IMG/VR virus record: IMGVR_UViG_3300047548_000772
Coordinates: 1-64,000 of that record
Direction: 5' to 3' (one strand)
Source: a virus
Length of the DNA stretch: 64,000 nucleotides
Under the pieces are notes generated by a model, which ran no database searches, had not been told where the DNA came from, and saw only the letters and a list, made by a program, of their open reading frames with translations. Each line of letters opens with the position of its first letter. Position 1 is the stretch's first letter. Positions 37,110 through 43,485 of this stretch are shown here, piece by piece. A program made the position numbers and the translations under genes.

Positions 37110-39213
37110 TATACTATTTTGTGCAATACCTTACAGTAATTTAGACCACATCTATAGCGCACCGGCAATCCTTAAAGGGGTTGTAACTGAAAACGGATAT
37201 ACTGCTAAAACTGTGGAATTTGGGCATGAGCTTTTTAAACTATGCAACAATGACGTTGACTTGTTTACCAGCGTCCAGCAGTACTTTATTTCGAACAAAA
37301 ACGAAGATAAAGTAGTCCTAGATATCGTTGAAAACTTTTACAACAACACTATATCTTATTTTAAAAATAACCCATCTCTCTATATTGGCATCAGCGTATT
37401 TTCAGTATGGACTCACAAGACCACGTGGGAGTTGCTAACACGTATCAAACAAGAAAATATTTCTAGCAAAATAATTATCGGTGGTACCGGTGCAAACGTT
37501 GGCCCTTATAGAATGTTTAACGATTTGTTTCAATTGCGTGGACTAGAAAAAACATTAAAGTATGGTAAGTTGTTAGAAAAAAGAAACTTAGCCGACTATG
37601 TAGTTCTTGGCGACGGCGAAGATGCAATTCTTAACATACTACAAAACAACAATGGCTTTGATACCAACGTTATCGACACTCAACATCGTAGTGAGTTTTT
37701 TAGGTCACCGATTCCAGATTATAGCGACTACGACTTTAGCTTTTATCGCTTTGCCGATGGAGAAATACGTTGGCCAATTACCGGCAGCAAGGGCTGTGTA
37801 AGAGATTGCGATTTTTGCGACATTGCTAAACAATTTGGAAAGTATCGTTATCGCGGTGGAAAAGACATAGCCAATGAAATGATTGAGATCGCTAACACCA
37901 AAGGTGCGAGAAAATTTAACTTTTCAGACAGTTTGGTCAATGGCGGGCTTAAACCGTTTAAAGAATTTTTAGAAATTGTTGGTGACTACAACGATTCAAA
38001 TCCATCTAAGGCTATCACTTGGTCTGGACAATATATATGTAGACCCGACGTTCCTGATGAAATGTATGATCTAATAAAACGCAGCGGTGGTGAAGGCCTA
38101 ACCATCGGCGCTGAAAGCGGAAGCAACGCTGTACTTGCAGCAATGAACAAAAAGACCACAGTAGAGGCACTATATGCCGAGCTTGAAAAATTTAGTAAAC
38201 GCAAGATCACTTGTGTCTTACTGCTCATGGTTGGACACTGGTCGGAAACATGGGACGACTTTGTTGACCATTGCCGAATGATTGTAAACATTGCGCCTTA
38301 TGTGCGTTCAGGTTGTGTGTCAGGTGTTCGTGCAGGATTGCCAATGATCATGCACGATCAAACACCGGCGTGGGAAAACAAAGAACAAAATCAAATTATT
38401 ATCAGTGATTTCGATCCGAATAATATTTGGTACTGCGGTATCAATCCTTCTAACACGTACAAAGAACGTATTTTTAGAAAATTATTGGTAGTAGATCTTT
38501 GCAAGAAGATGCGCATACCTTTGTTGGGCGAAACTGAAGATTACCTACAATGCTCAGCAGTTATGGGATCAAACAAAGAAAAAATTGTCGAGTTTTATCA
38601 ACAGTTTGGCATAGACTTTGATGAACCAACAGAAGCAGAAAAACATTTAGCTAACTTTGATCAATTTGTCAATGAACTAACTCATAAGAATTCGCTGGAA
38701 TTAGACTTAACTGTCGTTGCCAGCGAGTGCAATGGCATGCCTAATTTACAAATTCTCAAGGATGGCAATTTGATTTATAACAAGTTGCTGAACAATGGAA
38801 CTCATATTATTAAATTACAGTTACCACAATGCGATACTAATAACCTTAGTTTCAAAATGAGCAACAAAGATGCAGCAGCCGATACCAAGGTAATCAACGG
38901 CAACGTAGTAGAAGATAAATTTATAGAAATAAAATCTTTAAAAATTGACAACTACGACTTATGCGCAGACCCAGATTTTTTCCGCGGTCAGATTGAATAC
39001 GTTGACGATCTTGCTGGTAAAGTTGATGTCAAATTTGGATTTTGGAATAACGGCACAATGTCCTTAAGCTATCCTAAAGAGTTTCAGCTTTGGTACCAGC
39101 ATCAAAGTAGTAAATATGCATCTCCAGAATCCGAGTCGGCGTATCGAGAATTCTTAAACACCGCATCAACTTCAACCAGAGAAAAGTTAGTAAAATTAGT
39201 AACATCAAAATAA
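37102..39213 (+). CDS. large radical SAM protein with B12-binding-like N-terminus
   Basis: 703 residues. The N-terminal ~200 residues have the Rossmann layout of cobalamin-binding domains (IGISVFSVWTHKTTWELL, KIIIGGTGANVG, YVVLGDGEDAILNIL). GCVRDCDFCDIAKQFGKYRY carries the CxxxCxxC cluster motif (near residue 235), and FNFSDSLVNGG and GLTIGAESGS follow as in MiaB/B12-type enzymes. The C-terminal ~200 residues form an extra domain not recognised. Could methylate or rearrange a substrate; which one is unknown. Confidence 0.85.
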   Translation: MIDILFCAIPYSNLDHIYSAPAILKGVVTENGYTAKTVEFGHELFKLCNNDVDLFTSVQQYFISNKNEDKVVLDIVENFYNNTISYFKNNPSLYIGISVFSVWTHKTTWELLTRIKQENISSKIIIGGTGANVGPYRMFNDLFQLRGLEKTLKYGKLLEKRNLADYVVLGDGEDAILNILQNNNGFDTNVIDTQHRSEFFRSPIPDYSDYDFSFYRFADGEIRWPITGSKGCVRDCDFCDIAKQFGKYRYRGGKDIANEMIEIANTKGARKFNFSDSLVNGGLKPFKEFLEIVGDYNDSNPSKAITWSGQYICRPDVPDEMYDLIKRSGGEGLTIGAESGSNAVLAAMNKKTTVEALYAELEKFSKRKITCVLLLMVGHWSETWDDFVDHCRMIVNIAPYVRSGCVSGVRAGLPMIMHDQTPAWENKEQNQIIISDFDPNNIWYCGINPSNTYKERIFRKLLVVDLCKKMRIPLLGETEDYLQCSAVMGSNKEKIVEFYQQFGIDFDEPTEAEKHLANFDQFVNELTHKNSLELDLTVVASECNGMPNLQILKDGNLIYNKLLNNGTHIIKLQLPQCDTNNLSFKMSNKDAAADTKVINGNVVEDKFIEIKSLKIDNYDLCADPDFFRGQIEYVDDLAGKVDVKFGFWNNGTMSLSYPKEFQLWYQHQSSKYASPESESAYREFLNTASTSTREKLVKLVTSK

Positions 39214-39220
39214 GATTATA

Positions 39221-39310
39221 GGAAGTGTGGCAGAGTCCGGTTTATTGCAACAGTCTTGAAAACTGTCGATCAGAAATGGTCCGTGAGTTCGAATCTCACC
39301 GCTTCCGCCA
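39221..39310 (+). tRNA. tRNA-Ser (TGA)
   Basis: Acceptor GGAAGTG/CGCTTCC, anticodon loop CTTGAAA, class II variable arm, T-loop TTCGAAT, G73, encoded CCA. Confidence 0.95.
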
Positions 39311-39322
39311 ATAAATAAGTTT

Positions 39323-39496
39323 ATGACACAAGTTATTAACTTTCACCAAGCAAAATCACAGCGCCAACGTGAAGCTGTTGTTCGTAGTTTTTACGACATG
39401 TTTAACTACGCAATTGACTTTTTTATTCACTACTGGTTTTACCCATTGGTTGCTGCTGTAGAAACAGTACGCCGTAGACAACTAGTAGTGCTTTAA
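39323..39496 (+). CDS. 57-residue hypothetical protein
   Basis: MTQVINFHQAKSQRQREAVV then a hydrophobic aromatic segment (FNYAIDFFIHYWFYPLVAAV) and RRRQLVVL. May be membrane-associated. Weak ribosome site (ATAAGT). Confidence 0.5.
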   Translation: MTQVINFHQAKSQRQREAVVRSFYDMFNYAIDFFIHYWFYPLVAAVETVRRRQLVVL

Positions 39497-39519
39497 CACT
39501 ATTTCGTCCCATCGACGTT

Positions 39520-39543
39520 GGTGTGATCAATAAATATCACACC
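39520..39543 (+). promoter_or_regulatory. perfect inverted repeat before a start codon
   Basis: GGTGTGAT-CAATAAAT-ATCACACC, 8 bp arms, ending immediately before ATG 39544. An operator or translation-blocking hairpin. Confidence 0.55.
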
Positions 39544-40848
39544 ATGAGTAGCTACGCACATATTGTACTAGACCGAAGTTGTTTAAACTTCCAAAGTATT
39601 AGTGCGAATCAAGTTGTAACCGATATTTGTGCAAAATATTGCAATCAAGATAATTTGGTGTTGATACTAAACATAATCTATGAGTGTGCGATTCATGAAA
39701 ACTTCTTAGACAAAGTCGCTGAGACAATCGAAAAATTAAAAAAAGCACAGCCGACATGGAAAGTTTTGTTGTTGTGTAATACTTGGCATCAATCACAGAA
39801 AAAAACTTTTCTTGCCGATGGTGTGTTGTACATAGATTTTTTTCTATACAGAATCTATAGAGAATCTATTGTTTTTCGACGCAATAGTCAACCAAGTCCT
39901 TGGAACCACAATGCATCAAAGTTTTTGTTTTTAACTGGCGTACCAACGTCGGAAAACAGAGTTAAGTTGTTGTACAAATTACAACAAGCAAATTTATTAA
40001 AAGATTGCAAATGGTCTTTGTTTGGTTTTGGACAGCACAGAGAAGAAAATATTGCTCATGTGTGCAATCAAATTCCAGAACTTAGCAGAGACGAGATTAT
40101 AAAATTTGTCGACGAGCATGAGCAAACACTCGATGATATAACAATACCTGCTATTGATGATTTAGCAGAACCCACGTACAATGGCATTATGTACGATGTG
40201 AACTTTTATGCTCAAACAAAGTTTTCAATAGTGCCAGAAACACTTTACTCAAATCCATGGAACAGTCAAACTATCGCTGATAATCCATGGCTTACTGAAA
40301 AAACGTGGAGAACAATCCTTAACAATCATCCTTTTATAATGGCGTCGACTCCAAACACATTAAAAAAGCTCAACTCAATGTCTTTTCAAACATACGAGCA
40401 CACGTTGCCGTTTCCTGATTACGACAGCACACAAGACAAAGAAGATCGACTTGCTAAGATTGTTGCAAATGCTGAATACTGGACACATAACATTGTATCT
40501 CATACTAACGATATCAACAACATGGTCAAATACAATGCTGACTTGGTTCGTACAATGTATTTTCAAAATTTAGATAAAATTAACAATTTTATCAAGCAAC
40601 ATAACTTATCAATGTCATGTGACGATCTTGTTAACACTGGGTCGGATCACCAACGTTTTTATACCGGCGATCAAATACGCCAATTTGAAGCTGACAATCA
40701 TTTTAAAAACTTTTATAATGACATACGCGATCCATCGTGGCCCGAGTGTGCCAAGGAATCGGATTTCTTTTTATTGCCAAAGCACGTTCAGCAAGAGTGC
40801 ACCGACACATTTGGTTATAAACCAAACACAAATGTAATTATGCCCTAG
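39544..40848 (+). CDS. glycosyltransferase-like protein with WP-type C-terminal module
   Basis: 434 residues from the ATG at 39544 (a GTG seven codons upstream lies in the inverted repeat). SIVPETLYSNPW, WLTEKTWRTILNNHPFIMAS and SFQTYEHTLPFPDYDS match the layout of the 8704 protein and of phage GT10-like enzymes. Residues ~385-425 (FYNDIRDPSWPECAKESDFF) are the WP module shared with the 6379 and 27106 proteins. The TAG stop is supplied by the acceptor stem of tRNA-Leu. Confidence 0.7.
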   Translation: MSSYAHIVLDRSCLNFQSISANQVVTDICAKYCNQDNLVLILNIIYECAIHENFLDKVAETIEKLKKAQPTWKVLLLCNTWHQSQKKTFLADGVLYIDFFLYRIYRESIVFRRNSQPSPWNHNASKFLFLTGVPTSENRVKLLYKLQQANLLKDCKWSLFGFGQHREENIAHVCNQIPELSRDEIIKFVDEHEQTLDDITIPAIDDLAEPTYNGIMYDVNFYAQTKFSIVPETLYSNPWNSQTIADNPWLTEKTWRTILNNHPFIMASTPNTLKKLNSMSFQTYEHTLPFPDYDSTQDKEDRLAKIVANAEYWTHNIVSHTNDINNMVKYNADLVRTMYFQNLDKINNFIKQHNLSMSCDDLVNTGSDHQRFYTGDQIRQFEADNHFKNFYNDIRDPSWPECAKESDFFLLPKHVQQECTDTFGYKPNTNVIMP

Positions 40849-40921
40849 TGGCGGAACTGTGGAAGACGCATCTGCTTAAGAGGCAGACACATTGCGGGTT
40901 CGAATCCCGCCTAGGGTACCA
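40842..40921 (+). tRNA. tRNA-Leu (AAG)
   Basis: Acceptor GCCCTAG/CTAGGGT, anticodon loop TTAAGAG, T-loop TTCGAAT, A73, encoded CCA. An A at position 34 is uncommon for bacterial Leu, which normally uses GAG. Overlaps the end of the preceding gene. Confidence 0.9.
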
Positions 40922-40922
40922 T

Positions 40923-40996
40923 GCTCCTATAGTATAATGGCATTACACTACATTGGTAATGTAGCAACCCTGGATCGTAACCAGGTGGGAGCACCA
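40923..40996 (+). tRNA. tRNA-Thr (GGT)
   Basis: Acceptor GCTCCTA/TGGGAGC, anticodon arm CTACA-TTGGTAA-TGTAG, encoded CCA. T-arm CCTGG-ATCGTAA-CCAGG has a non-standard loop (A54). Starts one base after tRNA-Leu. Confidence 0.88.
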
Positions 40997-40997
40997 A

Positions 40998-41236
40998 TTA
41001 CTTTTTGCTAAATTGTCGGCTAATAGTGTTACGACGATGTTTTAAGTAACTGTCAGTTGAGTTAACTCGACCGTCGTTATTGATATCCGAGTCTTCATGT
41101 CCAACTGGGTCTAAGTTTTCACCAACTTTGCCCCAACCAGATTTAGCACGAATAGCAAACGCAAGTTCACGCATACGCCTGACATCATGTGGTTTTCAAG
41201 CAAGATATTTTTAAATTTTCTAATTGGATCGTTCAT
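40998..41236 (-). pseudogene. frameshifted phage gene
   Basis: On the minus strand AAAGGAG precedes ATG 41236, reading [16 protein letters not shown]. The sequence then continues in the -1 frame as [18 protein letters not shown], then [20 protein letters not shown] to TAA at 40998, ending in QFSKK. The two parts join into one sensible protein of a type common in T4-like phages (with a DINNDG dockerin/EF-like loop). The break is near 41188 around CCACATGATG. No canonical slippery heptamer is obvious, so a disrupted gene is more likely than programmed frameshifting. Confidence 0.65.
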
Positions 41237-41302
41237 CTGTTACTCCTTTAAAAGTACTTAACGGTTGACAAGAAATACAGTACTGTACTAAAGTTATATG
41301 AT

Positions 41303-41380
41303 GCGCCCGTAGCTCAGTCGGATTAGAGTATCACGCTACGAACGTGAGGGTCGGAGGTTCAAGTCCTTCCGGGTGCGCCA
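41303..41380 (+). tRNA. tRNA-Arg (ACG)
   Basis: Acceptor GCGCCCG/CGGGTGC, anticodon loop CTACGAA, T-loop TTCAAGT, encoded CCA. A34 would need conversion to inosine by host TadA. Confidence 0.95.
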
Positions 41381-41389
41381 AAATAGAGG

Positions 41390-41418
41390 TTGACCACTAA
41401 TTAAATTGTTGCTATAAT
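41390..41418 (+). promoter_or_regulatory. sigma70-like promoter for the second tRNA cluster
   Basis: TTGACC, 17 nt, TATAAT preceded by TTGC. Lies between tRNA-Arg and tRNA-Leu. Confidence 0.88.
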
Positions 41419-41438
41419 AGTGGCTTAATAAGTAGTAC

Positions 41439-41451
41439 TGTTCATTAACAA
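41439..41451 (+). promoter_or_regulatory. boxA-like antitermination element
   Basis: TGTTCATTAACAA, 11 of 13 matches to rRNA boxA, about 15 nt into the transcript and 12 nt before tRNA-Leu. Confidence 0.6.
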
Positions 41452-41462
41452 TTTAGAACAAT

Positions 41463-41547
41463 GCCCCGGTGGCGAAATTGGTAGACGCACCAGATTTAGG
41501 TTCTGGCGCAGAAATGTGTGTCGGTTCGAGTCCGACCTGGGGCACCA
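41463..41547 (+). tRNA. tRNA-Leu (TAG)
   Basis: Acceptor GCCCCGG/CTGGGGC, anticodon loop TTTAGGT, class II variable arm, T-loop TTCGAGT, encoded CCA shared with hairpin copy 6. Confidence 0.95.
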
Positions 41548-41615
41548 TATTGAAATACGTTTCGAGTCCATGTCTCCTCCGCCTAGGTAAGGAGGGTTAG
41601 CGTATTTCAATATGG
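41545..41615 (+). repeat. CCATAT hairpin, copy 6
   Basis: CCATATTGAAATACG (starting in the tRNA-Leu CCA) pairs perfectly with CGTATTTCAATATGG. Inner hairpin CTCCT/AGGAG. Confidence 0.8.
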
Positions 41616-41701
41616 TTGTAAACGCAGTTGGTACTAACCAAAGTTGCCTGTTGGCGCAAGCAGGTGGGATTCCTGCAACTGCTAGAACTTTATAACCATA
41701 T
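41610..41701 (+). ncRNA. alternative hairpin sharing an arm with copy 6
   Basis: ATATGGTTGTAAA pairs with TTTATAACCATAT (41689-41701), enclosing CGCAGTTG/CAACTGC and CCTG/CAGG stems. Its left arm reuses the ATATGG of copy 6, so the two folds exclude each other. Confidence 0.6.
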
Positions 41702-41745
41702 GACGTTGGAAAGACAACTATGGCTCATGATTAAATCTGTGAACG

Positions 41746-41800
41746 ATATTGGGGTTGGGCCGTTCCCAATATGCCGGATGTTTACACGTAACCGGCACGA
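41746..41800 (+). other. two spacer hairpins
   Basis: ATATTGGG/CCCAATAT and TGCCGG/CCGGCA lie between the alternative hairpin and tRNA-Leu(TAA). No gene in 41702-41805. Confidence 0.45.
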
Positions 41801-41805
41801 ATTAT

Positions 41806-41890
41806 GCGAGTGTGGTGAAATAGGTAAACACAGCAGACTTAAAATCTGCCGGCGAAGGCCTTGGCGGTTCGATTCCGCCCACTCGCACCA
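41806..41890 (+). tRNA. tRNA-Leu (TAA)
   Basis: Acceptor GCGAGTG/CACTCGC, anticodon loop CTTAAAA, class II variable arm, T-loop TTCGATT, encoded CCA. Confidence 0.95.
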
Positions 41891-41910
41891 AATTTTGTAT
41901 TGGATTTAAA

Positions 41911-42594
41911 ATGTCTACAACCGTACAGACTAAAATATTGCACAATGTCTACAGCGAAGATACGCTAAACTATCTCAGATCAGAAGTGGATAAGCGTGGC
42001 GTCGAAACAAAAAGTTTTCACGAATGGGAAGGACCAAAGTTAGGTCAACTACTAAGTGTTCGTTATAGACTTGCTTTAGATGAGCATCAAGATCTAAGAA
42101 ACATGGTGCTGTCACCATTGCCCGGCGATATCTCAACTGATCTTATTACGCATAGCTTTTCTCATTTGCGTTCATTTTCGCCATATGAAATTCATTCTGA
42201 TTGTGGATGGATTGAATGCAACGATGACGAAAGCCCATTTTACGCATTTGTTATTCCTTTGGAAACATGTGTGGCAAAAACAATTCTACTAAACCAAATG
42301 CACGAAGGTTTACACTTTGTAGATTATAAAAAGTCATACGGTCCATTACCAAAAGATCAACAAATCTCAGACGAGGACTTTCAAAAGTATTTTAGTCATT
42401 GTTGGCCGCACGAACAAGAGTATATTTCTATTCAAAATGTGTTTGACTGGACTGCTGGTTCAGTCCTTATGTTTGATACTAGATTTTTACACGCTAGCGA
42501 CAATTACATTTTAAATGGACTGCAAGAAAAAAACGCTTTTATTTTGTTCAGCAAAGTAAAAACTAAAAATTTATCAAAGTACTACCAATATTAG
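41911..42594 (+). CDS. 2-oxoglutarate/Fe(II) oxygenase-like protein
   Basis: 227 residues. SPYEIHSDCGWIE gives the His-x-Asp (near residue 95) and MFDTRFLHASDN the distal His (near 192) in a double-stranded beta-helix layout (VIPLETCVAKTILL between). Hydroxylases of this type act on proteins, nucleobases or small molecules. A second member is at 53068. Target unknown. Confidence 0.72.
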   Translation: MSTTVQTKILHNVYSEDTLNYLRSEVDKRGVETKSFHEWEGPKLGQLLSVRYRLALDEHQDLRNMVLSPLPGDISTDLITHSFSHLRSFSPYEIHSDCGWIECNDDESPFYAFVIPLETCVAKTILLNQMHEGLHFVDYKKSYGPLPKDQQISDEDFQKYFSHCWPHEQEYISIQNVFDWTAGSVLMFDTRFLHASDNYILNGLQEKNAFILFSKVKTKNLSKYYQY

Positions 42595-42603
42595 GAGATC
42601 ACC

Positions 42604-42801
42604 ATGGCATTAAAAATTCCTGTTCGAACAGACAGACTCGACGTTGAAAAGTGCGCAGTTAACGCCGGCGGACGATTTAATTTGGTATTACTTGCTGCGC
42701 ATCGCGCAAGACAAATTGCTCGTAACAATCGCGGCAGCGACAAGTTTGAACACATACATCCAGCGGTAACTGCATTGCTGGAGATCCAAGAAGGTAAGTA
42801 A
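42604..42801 (+). CDS. rpoZ: RNA polymerase omega subunit homologue
   Basis: 65 residues with TAGGAGA upstream. DVEKCAVNAGGRFNLVLLAA, then HRARQIARN, HPAVTALLEIQEGK. This matches the omega core (x-x-x-NRFDLVLLAAxRARQ ... TVxALREI-x-x-G) in order and spacing; betaproteobacterial omega is about the same size. Omega folds against the RNA polymerase beta-prime subunit and affects sigma choice and ppGpp response. A phage copy could replace host omega. Asn-Arg-Phe has become Gly-Arg-Phe. Confidence 0.85.
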   Translation: MALKIPVRTDRLDVEKCAVNAGGRFNLVLLAAHRARQIARNNRGSDKFEHIHPAVTALLEIQEGK

Positions 42802-42808
42802 GTTTTAA

Positions 42809-42847
42809 CGGAGTATAGCACAGTCTGGTAGTGCACCTGGTTTGGGA
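42809..42847 (+). pseudogene. 5' part of an interrupted tRNA-Pro (TGG)
   Basis: CGGAGTA acceptor strand, D-arm GCACAGTCTGGTAGTGC, anticodon stem 5' strand CCTGG and loop TTTGGGA, then the sequence breaks off into an HNH gene. The missing acceptor strand TACTCCG with CCA is found 590 nt downstream at 43464. Confidence 0.75.
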
Positions 42848-42883
42848 AATTCTCGTTTTTAACACGCTAGCATAAATAATAGT

Positions 42884-43369
42884 ATGAAAAACAGAGTTAC
42901 ACGACCCGGACTTGTTGCAATGAATCGCAAGATTGCTTGCCAGTATTGCAGTAAGGAAACTACCTTAGGAAACATTAAAAAACATGAAGATTCGTGTTAC
43001 CTGAATCCTAAGAATATAGTAAGTTGTAAAAATTGTGGTAGCCCAATTAAAAACTATAAGTCATCAAAAGGCACTTGTAGTCGCAGTTGTGCTAACACCC
43101 ATTTTAAAAGCGGCGAGAATAATGGAAATTGGAAAGGCACACAATACCAAACACTTTGCTTCTCGCAGCACAAGAAAGAGTGCATAATTTGCGGCGAGGA
43201 TAAAATAGTTGCGGTCCATCATTTAAATGAAGACCACAACGATAACAGAATTGAAAATTTAGTTCCGTTATGTCCTACGCATCATCAATATATGCACAGC
43301 AGATATAAATCAGAAATTCAACACAAAGTTGATGAGTATGTTAAGCAGTTTATTCTCAGTGTCGCTTAG
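42884..43369 (+). CDS. HNH homing endonuclease inserted in tRNA-Pro
   Basis: 161 residues. N-terminal Cys-rich zinc-finger-like part (CQYCSKETTLGNIKKHEDSC, CKNCGSPIKN, GTCSRSCANTHF), then CIICGEDKIVAVHHLNEDHN and NLVPLCPTHHQYMH, a beta-beta-alpha-metal HNH with two CxxC. Its stop (TAG) lies in the following intact tRNA-Pro. Inserted between the two parts of another tRNA-Pro. Confidence 0.88.
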   Translation: MKNRVTRPGLVAMNRKIACQYCSKETTLGNIKKHEDSCYLNPKNIVSCKNCGSPIKNYKSSKGTCSRSCANTHFKSGENNGNWKGTQYQTLCFSQHKKECIICGEDKIVAVHHLNEDHNDNRIENLVPLCPTHHQYMHSRYKSEIQHKVDEYVKQFILSVA

Positions 43370-43435
43370 CCTGGCCGATAGCACCTGCTTTGGGAGCAGG
43401 AATCACCGTAGGTTCGAATCCTACCACTGAGACCA
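43355..43435 (+). tRNA. tRNA-Pro (TGG), intact
   Basis: Acceptor CTCAGTG/CACTGAG, anticodon arm CCTGC-TTTGGGA-GCAGG, T-loop TTCGAAT, encoded CCA. Overlaps the end of the HNH gene by 15 nt. Probably the functional replacement for the interrupted copy. Confidence 0.93.
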
Positions 43436-43473
43436 ATTTGGAGCATAAGGTTCGAATCCTACTACTCCGACCA
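43436..43473 (+). pseudogene. 3' part of the interrupted tRNA-Pro
   Basis: AAGG-TTCGAAT-CCT T-arm remnant, acceptor TACTCCG and ACCA; TACTCCG is the exact partner of CGGAGTA at 42809. The anticodon-stem 3' strand is not recognisable. Confidence 0.72.
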
Positions 43474-43485
43474 AGTTTAATTGTT

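Noticed and set aside
41188-41200. Programmed -1 frameshift in the 40998-41236 gene
   Set aside because: No X-XXY-YYZ slippery heptamer or stimulatory structure is obvious at the join, so disruption is preferred.
41265-41300. Promoter before tRNA-Arg(ACG)
   Set aside because: TTGACA with the usual AGAAAT is present, but no acceptable -10 lies 16-18 nt away (CTAAAG at 17).
29362-41615. CCATAT hairpins as MITE or transposon ends
   Set aside because: Interiors differ between most copies, no target-site duplications were seen, and no transposase is present; paired changes favour RNA stems.
42847-43436. Group I intron in tRNA-Pro
   Set aside because: No recognisable P/Q/R/S core, and the insert contains a complete second tRNA-Pro, which does not fit a spliced intron.
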